Positions 49,095 through 60,899 of a stretch of 64,000 nt of DNA are shown here, piece after piece. The translations under genes were made by a program, and so were the position numbers. The stretch is from Channa striata (Eukaryota; Chordata; Actinopteri; Anabantiformes; Channidae). Location: contig CM065173.1 of assembly GCA_033026295.1 (NCBI GenBank), positions 3,286,001 to 3,350,000 of the forward strand. The letters are read 5' to 3'. Below the pieces are notes generated by a model, which saw nothing but the letters and a program-made list of their open reading frames with translations, was not told where the DNA came from and did no database searches. Every line of letters begins with the position of its first letter. Position 1 is the stretch's first letter.

Positions 49095-49625
49095 ATGGCT
49101 AAAAAACAACTTTTGATTACTACTAAGATTTGGATCACTTGGTCCAGTTATTCATCACAGCGAGGAAGCTGCAAATGAGAACTTGGGGCAGAATTTTGGA
49201 TTCCCTGCCAAGGTCGACTGGTTTTGCCAACAGTACAAACGATGGACTCTTGTCCTTTCCAAGTTTTATGAAGAGTTGTCCAGACATAGTCCCCCAGACA
49301 TCTTGGTCATCCAATCCGGTGGCAACGACCTGGGACGGATATCTGGAAAAGACCTGGCCCTTAAAATGCAGCAGGAATTGAGACAGCTCCTTAAGAACTT
49401 TCCTGCAATGAAATTGTTTATTCCAGCATTCTTGAGAAAAAGGTTTTTTAAAATTGCATGAGCAGCAAAGAACAACAAGGAATGTGAGAAAAGCTCTTGG
49501 CAGGTTAAGTGCTAAAGTAATTGAACATCCAATCCTGAAAATTTCCAACAGTGACATATTTCTGCCAGATGGGATGAATTTGAACCTCCTACAGATCTCA
49601 TTCTACAAACAGAGGCGACTGACTC
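49095..49625 (+). pseudogene. SGNH-hydrolase-like domain, probably transposon-borne, broken
   Basis: Read with a shift near 49138, the plus strand gives EEAANENLGQNFGFP, then PPDILVIQSGGNDLGRISG with the block III Gly-x-Asn-Asp of SGNH hydrolases, KLFIPAFLRKR, and after a stop VIEHPIL and FLPDGMNLN, where an active enzyme has the Asp-x-x-His pair (here DGMNL, His lost). The block I GxS motif is not intact either. Such domains occur in fish mobile elements. It is not catalytically competent. Confidence 0.45.
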
Positions 49626-49639
49626 TCTGCGCGAGTTTT

Positions 49640-50060
49640 GTACAATTTTATTTTGTACAATAAAAACTGCAATAAGAAATAATTATTGTGTTAAGAGATT
49701 TAATGTGTGTAGGTACAGAGAATATTAAAATTTGTAACAGATTTAAATTGTGGTATTAGCAGCAGGATAAATTTCAGTCACAATTGACTGTGGTCACCAT
49801 TTTTATTCCTTTTGTGTTAATTTACAATAGTACTGAACGTAATTCTCTCACATAGAACTGATGTATTGGAGGATCTTAAAACTCATACATACAGTTTGAA
49901 GAATCAAGGGTAAAATAAGATCTCATATTGACAGTTGCCAGTCCCTCAGATCAAAGCAGCTTTAGCACTGATGCTGAAATCTCACTTTACTAAACAGTTA
50001 GCAAAAAGCTAGTCTTATTCAGTGGATTATTGCCTGCATGATGGAATGGCTGAACAAACT
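49640..50060. other. no gene recognised
   Basis: AT-rich sequence between the SGNH-like fragment and a SINE piece. Nothing recognisable. Confidence 0.35.
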
Positions 50061-50069
50061 CAGAAACAT

Positions 50070-50230
50070 CTGTGGCACAGTAGGTAGCACGGTCGTCCAC
50101 CAATCCCCACCTCGACAGGTCCCATGCTGAAGTGTCCTTGAGCAAAACACTGAACCCCGACTTAGTTGCTCCTGGTGAGAGTTTGCCAGCTCCCCCATGA
50201 ATGTATGAGTGTATAAGTGTATGAGTTTAA
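50070..50230 (+). repeat. partial SINE-like repeat
   Basis: Shares cagtaggtagcacggtcgtc and gtgtccttgagcaaaacact with the repeat at 29.0-29.3 kb. The B-box region and 3' end are damaged. Confidence 0.5.
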
Positions 50231-50509
50231 TAAATTAGATGAAAACTTAACAAACATCTTTGTTAGTAAAGATTGGTAATGTGTACAATGGTTGCTTCTG
50301 CAGCAACATTTAATCAAAAGTCATGTGCGAGGTGCAAAACATGCATATTGTTATGGTAGGAATTAGTTTTTTTGTGTATCTGCATGCAGAAGTGTGTGTC
50401 TTTCAGAATATGTACATTTCATGCCATTTAAAAACAGTGGGCAGTGTGTTATTGTGCTACCAACTGGCATTATTTCATAATTTAGTGAAATGTTTGTGGC
50501 ATGTTCAAT

Positions 50510-51590
50510 TAAATTTTGAATTCAACTTTATTTATGTAATGCCAGTTTTAAACAGGGTCATCTCAAGGCACTCTACATAATAAAGTCAAGACTATACGGA
50601 CATTTAGAGAAAATCCAACCAATCCCCTTGAGCATCCAGAGGCAACAGTGGAGAGGAAAAACTCCCTTTAAAAGAAGAAACCTCCAGCAGAACCAGGCTC
50701 AGGGTGGACGGCCATCTGCCTTGACTGGTTGGGGTGAGTGGAAAGTGGAGAGAGAAAAGAACAGAGCAACAATAGCAACAACAAAACATTGAGCAGGTTA
50801 GTAGGACCAGTAGCTGCACACTGGAGGACACAGAGCGCCAAATCCAGGGACACCTGAAGACAGGGACAGAGAGAGGGAGACACAGAGAGAGAAAGACGAC
50901 TACGGGACAAAGAAGATACAAAGTTAATGTCATACAGTGGTGACATTATAGATGTGGGGTGAGAGGAGAGAATGAAGAGAAGAGGAAAGTGGCTCAGTGC
51001 AGAGTCCCCCAGCAGTCTAAGCCTATAGCAGCATGACTATAACTAACTATAAGCTTTATTGAAGAGGAAGATTTTGAGCCTAGTGTTAAAAGTAGAGGGG
51101 GTGTCTGCTTCCCGAATCTGGACTGGGAGCTGGTTCCTCAGGAGAGGAGCTTGATAGCTAAAGGTTCTTCCTCCCATTCTACTTTTGGAAATTCTGGAAA
51201 ACACAAGTAGGCCTGCATTTTGGGACCGAAGTGGTCTAGTAGGATGATATGGTACAAGGAGATCTTTTAAATATGATGGGGCTTGACCGTTTAAAGCTTT
51301 ATAGGTAAGAAGAAGGGTTTTAAATTCTATTCTGCATTTAATTGGAAGCCAATGGAGAGAAGCTAATGAAGGTGAAATATGATCTCTCTTACCAATCCCA
51401 GTCAGTAATCTTGCTGCAGCATTTTGCATTAATTTAAGGTTTTTTAGAGAGTTACTGGGGCAGCCTGAAAGTAGAGAATTACAGTAGTCCAATCTAGAAG
51501 TAACAAATGCATGGACCAGTTTTTCAGCATCACTTTGAGACTTTTTTTGTGACAAAATTGTTTTGCAACCATCTTCAATGTTCATAATAA
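50510..51590 (-). mobile_element. L2-like LINE 3' part, fused to receptor pseudogene D
   Basis: The minus strand reads HAFVTSRLDYCNSLLSG and HWLPIKCRIEFKTLLLTYK (51535-51043), then an untranslated end to about 50510. Same family as 11.6, 16.7 and 57.9 kb. Its 5' side lies within about 60 bases of the truncated Ig exon at 51603. Confidence 0.75.
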
Positions 51591-51602
51591 TAAAATTGTA
51601 TC

Positions 51603-52678
51603 AATTTATTACAGCTTCATGATGGCCACATGTGGCCACAGCACAGTAATAAGTCCCATCATCAGAATAGCTGAAGGTCCTAGACAGTCCATAAACACAT
51701 CTCTTTACAGTATCAGATCTCTTCTCACACTGACCATTTCCATCAGTGTGGATGATTTCTGGATGAGATTTCTCTGATCCAGCTCTGAACCAGTACACAC
51801 TGTGATCTCCTGGACACGTCTGGTTCTCAGAGTCAGAGAGGACTGAACACTGCAGAGTCACTGAGACTCCTGGACGAACCTGATCAGATGCTGTCGACTG
51901 CTGAACAACAATATAGTCAGATGTTCTCTGACTGTTTCCTGGTTGACACGAAACTCTGGTAAATTTTGAAATTTCAAAACACATTTCCAAAGCTTGAAAC
52001 TCTACAAATTGTACTAGGAAATGTAGAAAATACATTACACATTACCTTTCACTAACAAATATGTTCCACTCCATTCAGTACTAATCCACTCTGTGACTCC
52101 ACAGTGATACATTCCTTCATTTTCTCTGATCGTCCTCAAAATGGTCAAGTTGCTAAAACTTTTATCAGTTGTTACATTAATTCATTAGAAAACTCTGGTG
52201 CATACTACTGCTGAGTCCTTTAGAAGTTAAAACACATGTGAGAGTCCCAGATTCTCCAAGTTGAACTGTGGTTACTGCAGTGTTTCTTAATTATTTTCTG
52301 CGACGCCCCCCTAGCGGACATAAAAATATTCGCGGCCCCCGTGACTCTGATCGCGACGACCGGGGGGGGGGGGGTATCTCGTTTACTCGGTGCAAAATAA
52401 ACCCGACACCATAGAGCCAATTCCCCCCCTGCGCACACTCTGACAATGAGAGCCCCACTGCCAACTACTGGACTGGATCTGCAATTACACTTTATTCTAG
52501 TACGGCAAAAAGAAACACTGCGTTACTGGAACAAGTGAATCTGAATAAAAGCTAAAATATATTTACACATAAGTTAAAAAAAAGCATGTTTACACTATGC
52601 TGAGAAAAAGTTTGACTGGACAAACAAGCACTTACGTCCTCGCTGAAGAATCAGCAGTGTAACCCATAACACCATCAT
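51603..52678 (-). pseudogene. NITR-like pseudogene D, LINE-truncated and MITE-interrupted
   Basis: Leader exon 52678-52636 is intact. The V exon (52540-52046) contains a 243-bp hAT insertion near its start, has lost its centre (about 100 bases after the first cysteine) and holds stops. The second Ig exon (51938 to about 51603) is well kept (VTLQC, SVYWFRAGS, DDGTYYC) but ends at VATCG, where the J-like FGNGT motif and all later exons are replaced by foreign sequence next to a LINE. The conserved upstream module is cut off just beyond GTGAAGGAG (about 52731). Confidence 0.85.
52278..52520. mobile_element. 243-bp hAT MITE inside a receptor V exon
   Basis: Ends are CAGTGTTTCTTAA and AAAAAGAAACACTG. 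The flanks GGTTACTG (52270-52277) and CGTTACTG (52521-52528) are an 8-bp duplication with one mismatch. Removing the element restores the normal V-exon order (GTTCCAGTAACCACAGTTC on the minus strand). The inside is related to 30880-30975 and to the 76-bp element at 33678. Confidence 0.85.
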
Positions 52679-52749
52679 CTTGATATTGTCTCTTGTTGGG
52701 ACAGTTTTTGCTATTTCAGTGAGTGAAGGAGTCCAGTGAGATTTTGTCC

Positions 52750-53425
52750 CTCAATGGAGCTGTACAACAGAGTAAACTAATGTTTTCGCAGCAGTTTTGG
52801 TTGACGTTACATACTAGAGATATTGAATATGTCTGAATTTAAGGTCACCTTGAAAATACAAATGCCTGTTTTATTGTGAGACTTTAAGCTAAATGCTAAC
52901 ATTAGCATTACAACTCGGGGGCAATGACATTTGATTAGAATATTTAATTTCATAGAATTTTCATTTCGTAAAAACTTGTAATGCTTATGTATGCTGCATC
53001 TACTTTAATGTGCATGTTACTTTGCAAAAAGTTGCAAATATGTATTTTTTGAATTCTGTACGATAGACGTTAGTGTCCACAAGGGGCAAATATTATTATT
53101 ATGATTAGCGAACCACAATAAAGTGAGAACATAACAAATAATTACCCTCAACTGTTGAATGGAGAGGAGGAGAACGAGATGTGTTGTTATGTACTAACCT
53201 TGTGTGCTAGGCTGTCCTGGAACTGAGGCCCAGGTTGCTCCTGTGCTTGTGTGTCACCTATTTTAATTCATGTGAGGTCTTCTTTTGGTCTTTATGGGGA
53301 GGTCCTTGTTCATCATCATGTTTGTACACCATTTCACATCTCTATATGGTTGATCATGGTCTGGAACTGCCTTCATTTTGGATAATTTAGTTTTTTCTGA
53401 CTTTTGAAATTAGCTATTTCAAACT
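52750..53425. other. no gene recognised
   Basis: AT-rich sequence beyond the broken promoter of pseudogene D. No supported feature. Confidence 0.35.
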
Positions 53426-53429
53426 TTTC

Positions 53430-53900
53430 AAACTTTTCAAACAAAAGTTTCGTTGTCTGGATGACAGCATATGTTGTTATAAAACCTCTATGTACTTTTC
53501 AGCATTGATCGTGCCTTTCCAGATGTGTAATCTGCCCACTAATGCGCACACCCAAACCAAATGCAGACTTTTGAACTGTCTGCTGGTATCAAGCTAGATG
53601 TCCCCTCTCCCCTTTAATCTGCAGGATAGGGCGTCAATACTTTTCACTAAGAATTTCAAATTTTCATTTATCCGACCACAGCACAGTTTTCTATTTTGCC
53701 TCAGACCATTTTAAATGAACTTAGGCCCAGAGAAAATGGCAGCATTTCTGGAACATATGGCTTTTTCTTTGCATGATACAGGTTTAACTTAAACTTTTTA
53801 AACCTCTAACCTGAATGTTGTGTTCACAGACAGTTATTTCTTGAAGTCTTCCTGAGCCCATGCAATGATGTCCCTCCACATGATTATGATCTATAAACAT
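53430..53900 (-). mobile_element. Tc1/mariner transposase remnant
   Basis: In shifting minus frames: WRDIIAWAQEDFKK (about 53885), KLNLYHAKKKPYVPE, KWSEAK-stop-KTVLWSDK (about 53700), where Tc1 has its catalytic WSDE region, then LHIWKGTINAEKYIEVL and QHMLSSRQR (about 53530-53450). Many stops. The open frame just upstream (54157-53900, minus) is not clearly part of it. Confidence 0.7.
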
Positions 53901-54627
53901 CACTCACACACAACACTTTCACCATTGCATGTATAATACCTTGGGTGGCAGCCAGTCCAGCAGCTCCTCCTTTTGTGCGTTTTAATTTTGTATGTCTTGT
54001 TAAGTTTCTTTTGTATATCTGCTGTAAATTCTGTTATATTAAGGTCCATATTCAGACATGGATGAGCTGATGGACTGACACACATGTAAACTGCAAACTG
54101 ACTCGTTGTGGAGGCATAAAACAGCCAGACTGTTTGTTTTGTTTTTCTATACGGCACTTTTTAGCCATTTGAAAACGTATTTCCCAGAGAGTTAATTTCT
54201 CAATTATCTGCTGTTCATCTGTGCACAAATGTTGACCTTGATTTAGCATATTGACTTGGACCAAATAACCTTTTAATGATTATGCTAGATGAAAAGTGAA
54301 GCAGTCACAAACATTATGTGGGCTAAAGGAAAGAAAAGTGAGATGTTTCTCGCAAAACCAGAAACTGCATGTAACTAGAGCAGAATTCTGAGTAACATTT
54401 ATTAGGATTCATCCTATGGGAACAAAAAATGTCAGCACTAAATGTCTGCTGATGTTTAGACATTTTGCAGGTTAAGTTGGTGGCTCAACAACAATATCAT
54501 TAGAAAATGATTAAATGATTCTAGGCACCATGGATATCTGTCAAAAATTTAATCCATATAAAAATTTTAATTATCATTACATTTACTATTTAAAAATGGT
54601 TTAAGAGAAAATACATTTTCCACCAAC
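53901..54627. other. no supported gene
   Basis: A minus-strand frame at 53900-54157 (DLNITEFTADIQKKLNKTYK) is open next to the Tc1 remnant but has no match I recognise. The rest is AT-rich. Confidence 0.3.
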
Positions 54628-54745
54628 CAGAATGAGACCAGTGGGGCAGGAAATGCTTTTTTGTCAAATTCTGTTATAACCAATCAGATGCGTTTGACGG
54701 TCTGACCTATCACAATCATTTTCACCTCCTTCACTTACAAATTCA
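54628..54745 (+). promoter_or_regulatory. conserved upstream module of the 54.8 kb receptor gene
   Basis: Same order as at 14.5 kb: ccagaatgagaccagtg, CAGGAAAT, ATAACCAATCAGATGCG (CCAAT at 54680), TGACCTATCACAATCA and CTCCTTCACTTAC. The ETS core is GGAAAT here, a change from GGAAGT. Confidence 0.5.
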
Positions 54746-54777
54746 CAGAGAAGTTTCCGAACAAGAACAGTTTCAAA

Positions 54778-56526
54778 ATGTTGAGGTTATTGGTTACACT
54801 GCTTCTCCTTCACCAAGGACGTAAGTGCTTTTTAATAACTTTTTAATAACGACTGAACGTTTTTTCATTTAGATATCTGCATAAAAACTAGATGTCTGAA
54901 GGTGTTTGAACTTTTTTTCCTGTGTTCTAATAATGAAATTTTTATTAATTTTAGATTCGCTGGTTCCAGTGGTCACGGTTCAGCTTGATGAACCTGTAAC
55001 CTTCACGTGTGTTTTACCCAATGACGGTTTGAACAGTAAACAGCTCTTCTGGTACAAGCAGAAAGCTGGGGAAAATCTACAATTAATTTCAACGATTAAG
55101 AAATTTGCAAAACCTCAGAATGGATCAGCATTTTCTGCATCAAGAATGGAAATAAATTTAAATGAGAATTTAAGCACTCTGAGAATATTGAGGACGAATC
55201 AAGAAGACGAAGGACTGTATCACTGTGCACTTGTGGACTGGATTGGTACTTGGACTGGGACATATTTGTTATTGAAAGGTCATTATGAGGATTATTTGAT
55301 GTTTTGTATCAACTTTAACCACTTAATTTATTCATGTTTCATAAAATTAACTACGGGATGTTTTTTGATAAAATAATGAGTTTGATAAAATTAATGAGTT
55401 TGTTATTTACAGGAAACAGTCAGAGGACATCAAACTATACTGTTGTTCAGTGGTCAACAGCATCTAATTCAGTCCGTCCAGGAGACTCAGTGACTCTCCA
55501 GTGTTCAGTCCTCTCTGACTCTGAGAACCAGACGTGTCCAGGAGATCACAGTGTGTACTGGTTCAGAGCTGGATCAGAGAAATCTCATCCAGAAATCATC
55601 CACACTGATGGAAATGGTCAGTGTGAGAAGAGATCTGACACTGTGAAGAGCTGTGTTTATGGACTTTCTAGGACCGTCAGGTCCTCTGATGCTGGGACTT
55701 ATTACTGTGCTGTGGCCACATGTGGAAAGATTTTATTTGGAAATGGAACCAAAGTGGTGATTGGTATGGATTTATGTTCAAATATAGATTCAGATATGAT
55801 ATAAAAATATACATTAACAACAAACTCTGATATGTTTTCAAGGTGAAGAAGAAGAAAAAGAAGACCTTATTGCACTGATCATATTAGCAGTCTGTTTGGG
55901 ACTTTCTGTGACTGTAAATATTTTTCTTGTCTGTTACCGAGCTCCAAGACCAGTGTGCACACGATTCAAAGGTAAGTGTTTTGGATATAGTCAAAAATTA
56001 AAATAATACAGAGGGTTACAGGACAAAGATCAACACTATGTAATAACCCTAACCAAAGAAAATGTTTTAATCTTACATATTGGAACACTGATATGTAAGG
56101 AAAAGTATTTAGTCTCCATAGTGCTCTTCGTACCATCAGTTTTTAGCTTATTAATATTTTTAAAAAATTAAAACTTGTTAAAACAGCAGAGGATCCCTAT
56201 TGAAAAGCCATAAGCATATAATGTTCTAATTTTTATTCATCCATTCATCAATAGAAAGTGCATTTTCACAAGAAAGGCAGGGAAACTTGAGTGAACCAGA
56301 ACATAACAATGTAAGTAAAGATACAAAATGAGATTTGTTTTGTCCAGTAACATGAAATTACCATTTAACAACGTGACGATGTGTTTTATTTGCTGCACAG
56401 GCTGAAAGTGAACATGATCTGAACTATGCTGCTTTACGCTTCTCCGGAGGAAAAGCTACAAAAGGAAGGAAGAAGAAAGAGCTGAAGACCGATGAAAGCA
56501 TTTACGCTCAAGTTAAATGCTCATGA
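54778..56526 (+). CDS. NITR-like inhibitory receptor with two ITIMs (intact)
   Basis: Six exons in phase: 54778-54820, 54955-55278, 55413-55763, 55843-55971, 56255-56310, 56401-56526; about 342 residues. The leader is MLRLLVTLLLLHQG. The V domain (15-122) has VTFTC, LFWYKQKAG and DEGLYHC. The second domain (123-239) has VTLQC, SVYWFRAGS, DAGTYYC, six cysteines and FGNGTKVVI. An acidic stalk (EEEEKED) precedes the membrane span (about 248-270), which contains one Asn. The tail has two ITIMs, LNYAAL (Tyr 310) and SIYAQV (Tyr 336), the arrangement that binds tandem-SH2 phosphatases. The donor after the V exon (GTCATT) is weak, so splicing there deserves a check. It is convergent with the gene at 58834-60899. 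Confidence 0.85.
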
Positions 56527-56886
56527 ACATGAACATGAACATGAACATGTCTATGAAAATGTTTCCTAGAAAACAGATCCTAAATTAATTCTGTTTTACA
56601 AGGCTTTTAATCATTCTTGTTGTTTTATTGCCTTTGAAGACAAACATACAGTAATATGAATATGTAAAGCTTTGTACATCTAGTTAAACATTAAAATACA
56701 TGTTTTTTTACTAAGGCAACATTTGGCTTAACATGTTATGTAGCATAAGGTACAAAGACACAAAATAACTGTTTTTTAAAAACAAATCATGGATGTTGTT
56801 GGTGTGTCTGCTGCTGATGGATACGTCAAAAAAAAAAAAAAATTCAGTCATAGCACAGCATGCAAGTGAACACAACACTCCCACAA

Positions 56887-57115
56887 CTAGGAGTACAATG
56901 AGTACAGCAGAGGGCTGAGCACACAACCCTGAGGGGATCCAGTGTTGAGGATGAGGGGGTAAGAGGTATGGTTCTCTAGCCGAACAACTTGTGATCTGTT
57001 GGTCATGAAGCTATAAACCCACCTGCACAAGGATGGGTTCAAGCCCAGGTCACACAGTTTGGAGACCAGTCTGGAGGCGCCTATGGTGTTAAATACTGAG
57101 CTGAAATCCACAAAC
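56887..57115 (-). mobile_element. short LINE RT fragment
   Basis: The minus strand reads MDFSSVFNTIGASRLVSKL, then a stretch ending NTGSPQGCVLSPLLYSLYS, the RT fingers and template loop of a jockey-group LINE. Open for 75 codons but isolated. Confidence 0.8.
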
Positions 57116-57119
57116 AGTC

Positions 57120-57885
57120 AATCGCACATAGTTCCCCCTGCCAGTATCCACATGGGAGGGGGTTTGTGTCAGAGGAGGACCAGTAGAACTAAACAAACAA
57201 CATGATTTTAGTTTTTGCTGTTCACACCAACACAATCATTTAAAATTAAACAATGAGTTTTAAAATAAGAGGGCTTGGTTTTGGGTTTTTAGTAGTTTTG
57301 CTTCAAGTGAAATACAAGTATTTCTGGATTCAGGTCTCTTTCACAATAGGCTTTGGCCGTTGTCCATCTGCACAGAGAAGCACTGTCCAATTGTTTTTAA
57401 AGTCTTTGGATCAATAGGTGGAGATAATTTAAATCTAAACAAATGCTGCATTTGTCAACAGCTACATCATTAATATGGTTCACAGACACAGTGTCTTCAG
57501 ATCATAAGCAGTTTCGTCAATACCCCCAATTGTTTTCTCCCCATTTTTCTGGTGGATATCATCTGTTTATAGGATGTTGTCCCCTCTAAATACTTTTTGA
57601 CAAACATTAATCTGGTCTTCTTTTTGTTGAGATTTACTTATAGGTTAATGGTGAAAAACCCTCTGTATTTACTCTGGTGATTGGTGCACGTACTTCCTGG
57701 AGTGTGATCTTGATCTTGACAACCATTATAAAGGGGGACATACCTGTATTTGTTCTGCTGTCCATTCGAGTTGTTCTCTGTTGTCTTTTCGCCTTTTGAT
57801 GTTGCTGAGTTTGTCTTTACTTTTATTATTACTTTGAATCGTTGTTAACTAACTACTCAGATGCACAAGGACTATGAGCAGTTTG
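57120..57885. other. no gene recognised between the convergent receptor genes
   Basis: AT-rich spacer flanked by LINE pieces. No exon or conserved receptor sequence seen. Confidence 0.35.
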
Positions 57886-57889
57886 TTTT

Positions 57890-58365
57890 GGGTTGTTTTC
57901 AGTTTCTGTTTCAGTAAGTCAGCAGCATAAAACAGTGCCACTGAATAAAGCAGTAAGGCAGAAAAGGCATTTTTCTCCCTCTCTGTCCCCGTCTTTTCTC
58001 CCTGTCTTCAGGTGTCCCCGGATTTGGCGCTGTGTGTCCTCCAGTGTGCAGCTACTGGTCCCACTAACCTGCCCAACGTTTTGTTGTTGCTTTTGTTGCT
58101 CTGTTCTTTTCTCTCTCCACTTTCCTCTCACCCCAACCGGTCAAGGCAGATGGCCGCCCACCCTGAGCCTGGTTCTGTTGGAGGTTTCTTCCGTTACAGG
58201 GAGTTTTTCCTCTCCACTGTTGCCTATGTCTTGCTCAAGGGGGATTTGTTGGGTTTCTCTAAATGTTTGTATAGTCTTGACTTTATTATGTAAAGTGCCT
58301 TGAGATGACCTTGTTGTTAAGTGGCGCTATATAAATAAAGTTAAATTGAATTGAATTAAACCCAT
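57890..58365 (+). mobile_element. LINE 3' end (L2-like family)
   Basis: It ends tcttgactttattatgtaaag, ccttgagatgaccttgttgt, aataaagttaaattgaattg, the sense version of the 3' ends read in antisense at 16736 and 50510. Only untranslated sequence is present; the frames in it are incidental. Confidence 0.65.
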
Positions 58366-58833
58366 CTACATGTTACACTTGATCTGTATATAATATTTTT
58401 TTTAACTTTAACTTCGTGAACATTATTAATTTAAATTAATAATACAAACTTTTGATGAAGAAATTTATGATCACATTGAATCCATGCTGTTTCCAAAGTT
58501 AATGTTCTACAGGAATAGAATGACTTGTGTATCTGTAGAATAAAAAACAGGAAATGCCACACTAATAAAAGATGTGGTTGAGTGCATTTCTTTCCTCTTT
58601 AACCCTTGTCATTCACAAAGAATTATATCAACAAGAGAACACACAATAATGAAGGTCTGACTGATCTTATTCTCTCCCTTGTACTCAATATGAGAAGATT
58701 TCACATACAACAGAGTGGGTTCTATTATTTTCAAGAAAGCACTTTTTCTCATTAAAGTACAAATGGAAGCCAATAATTTTATTTCCAGTCAGAGGTCAGA
58801 ATTTTAAGGCCAAGCCCGTTTTTATACACATAT

Positions 58834-60899
58834 TTATGTGGAGCTTTTAACTTGAGCGTACACACTTTCTTCAGTTTTCAGCTGTTTTTCTTTCCTTCCT
58901 CTTGAAGCTTTTCCTCCAGAAAAACGTAAGGCAGCGTAGTTCAGGTCATTTTCACTTTGAGCCTGTGCAGCAAATAAAACACTCATGACGCTGTCATTTT
59001 GTTTTATGCGGCTGCTGTGAATGGTGTACTTACAATATTGTGTCCTCGTTCGGTCAAGATCTCATGTCTTACTTCTGATGAGGTATTTTCTCTTGCTAAC
59101 AAAGAAAAAAACCCAGGAATAATGTGATAATATGTAACTTATGCTAGTGGTAGCATGAGGCTGTGCTCAGTCCAGCCCTCCCTGTGTCGCTGTGCTCTTC
59201 TACTCTCCGCTACAGTCCACCCTGATCTGCACAGACCTTCAGGTATTCTTTATCAAATTACAATATATACGAATGCTAAATTTTAGAAGTGAGTGTCTCG
59301 GCTCTGATGTGTTTTTCAATGGGTATAACTTCATTAGAGGTGTTGACAGCACCATACCACAATAAGATAGTTTGGAAAGTGCTGCCACAAAAACTGTGGC
59401 TTTAATGAGACTGTTTAATCATTTTTAATTTTTAAAATAAAAAATAAAAAATTCTAATCAAAGTGATTTCTTTAATGACCCTCTGCACAGTAAATTTATT
59501 TAAGATGCAATAATAATAAGTAAAACAATACTTTTTTTTTCTTTTTGTGGTGTCGGTATTTCCACTATAGACATTTTTTGCAGAATTAGATCATGATTGA
59601 TTACAGAACACTCACCTTTAAATTGTGCGCACACTGGTCTTGGAGATCGGTAACAGATGAAAACGATATTTCCAGTCACAGAAACGGCCAAACAGGCTAA
59701 TAATATCACCAGTACAATAAATTCAGAGTTTACTCTTGGCTCTAAAAAAACAAAGGAAAAACAAATAAGTGCTTATGTAGAAAAGGAGACTTAAAAGGTT
59801 TGTCAACATATTTTAATATTTTACCTTGATCTGCAGTGTAGTTTCACTGACAAATAAAATCCCTGTACGAGATCAAGCACATGGACACATACACATACAC
59901 ATGATTAACCGACTAATAAACTGTTACCTTTAATATCCACTTTGGTTCCATTTCCAAATAAAATCTGTCCACATGTGGCCACAGCACAGTAAAAAGTCCC
60001 TTCATCAGAGGAGCTGATGGTCCTAGAAAGTCCATAAACACAGCTCTTCACAGTGTCAGATTTCTGACACTGACCATTTCCATCAGTGTGGATGATTTCT
60101 GGATGAGATTTCTCTGATCCACCTCTGAACCAGTACACACTGTGATCTCCTGGACACGTCTGGTTCTCAGAGTCAGAGAGGACTGAACACTGGAGAGTCA
60201 CTGAGTCTCCTGGACGGACCTGATCAGATGCTGTCGACTGCTGAACAACAGTATAATTTGATGTCCTCTGGCTGTTTCCTGGTTAATACAAAACTCTGGT
60301 AAATTTTTAAATTTCAAAACACATTTCTAAAGCTTGAATCTTTAAAAATTATCCTAGGAAATTTAGGAAATACATTACATAATTACATTGCATAATTACC
60401 TTTCACTAACAAATATGTTCCACTCCATTTGGTTTTAATCCACTCTGTGACAGCACAGTGATACATTCCATCATCTTCTCTTATTGTCCTCCAAATGGTC
60501 AGGTTGCTACAACTTTTATCAACTGTCACATTTATCCTTGATTTAGAAAACTCTGGTGCATAATCAGGTGTTGTCATTTTCAGCAGTGATACGATTAATT
60601 TCAGAGTACCTCCTGCACTTTGTTTGTACCAGTGAAGTGCTTCACTGCTGAGGGCATTTTTTGAAAAAACACACGTGAAGGTCACAGGTTCTCCAAGTTG
60701 AACTGTGGTTACTGGAACCAGGGAATCTGAATTAAAAACAAAGGTATATTTAATTGAAAAATTAAAATGAATCTATTCGACTGTACAATGTGTAAAAATC
60801 ATCCAGTTGGCACAATAATTTTGACAATATAAATGGAATAAACAAGCACTTACATCCTTGCTGAAGAAGTAGCAGCAGTGTTACCCACAGCACCATCAT
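58834..60899 (-). CDS. NITR-like inhibitory receptor with two ITIMs (intact), inverted sister of the 54.8 kb gene
   Basis: Exons on the minus strand: 60899-60854, 60726-60400, 60278-59928, 59741-59616, 59095-59034, 58962-58834; phases fit and give about 346 residues. The leader is MMVLWVTLLLLLQQG. The V domain (16-124) has VTFTC, LHWYKQSAG and DDGMYHC. The second domain (125-241) has VTLQC, SVYWFRGGS, DEGTFYC, six cysteines and FGNGTKVDI. The membrane exon (EFIVLVILLACLAVSVTGN) ends RSPRPVCAQFKG, nearly as in the 54.8 kb gene. ITIMs are LNYAAL (Tyr 313) and SVYAQV (Tyr 339). The V domain is closer to the 14.6 kb gene (GTYLLVKG end) and the tail to the 54.8 kb gene, which suggests exon exchange between copies. 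Confidence 0.85.

Noticed and set aside
57893..58303. A 136-codon frame between the convergent receptor genes
   Set aside because: The sequence is the untranslated 3' end of an L2-like LINE; the same text occurs in antisense at 50.6-50.9 kb.
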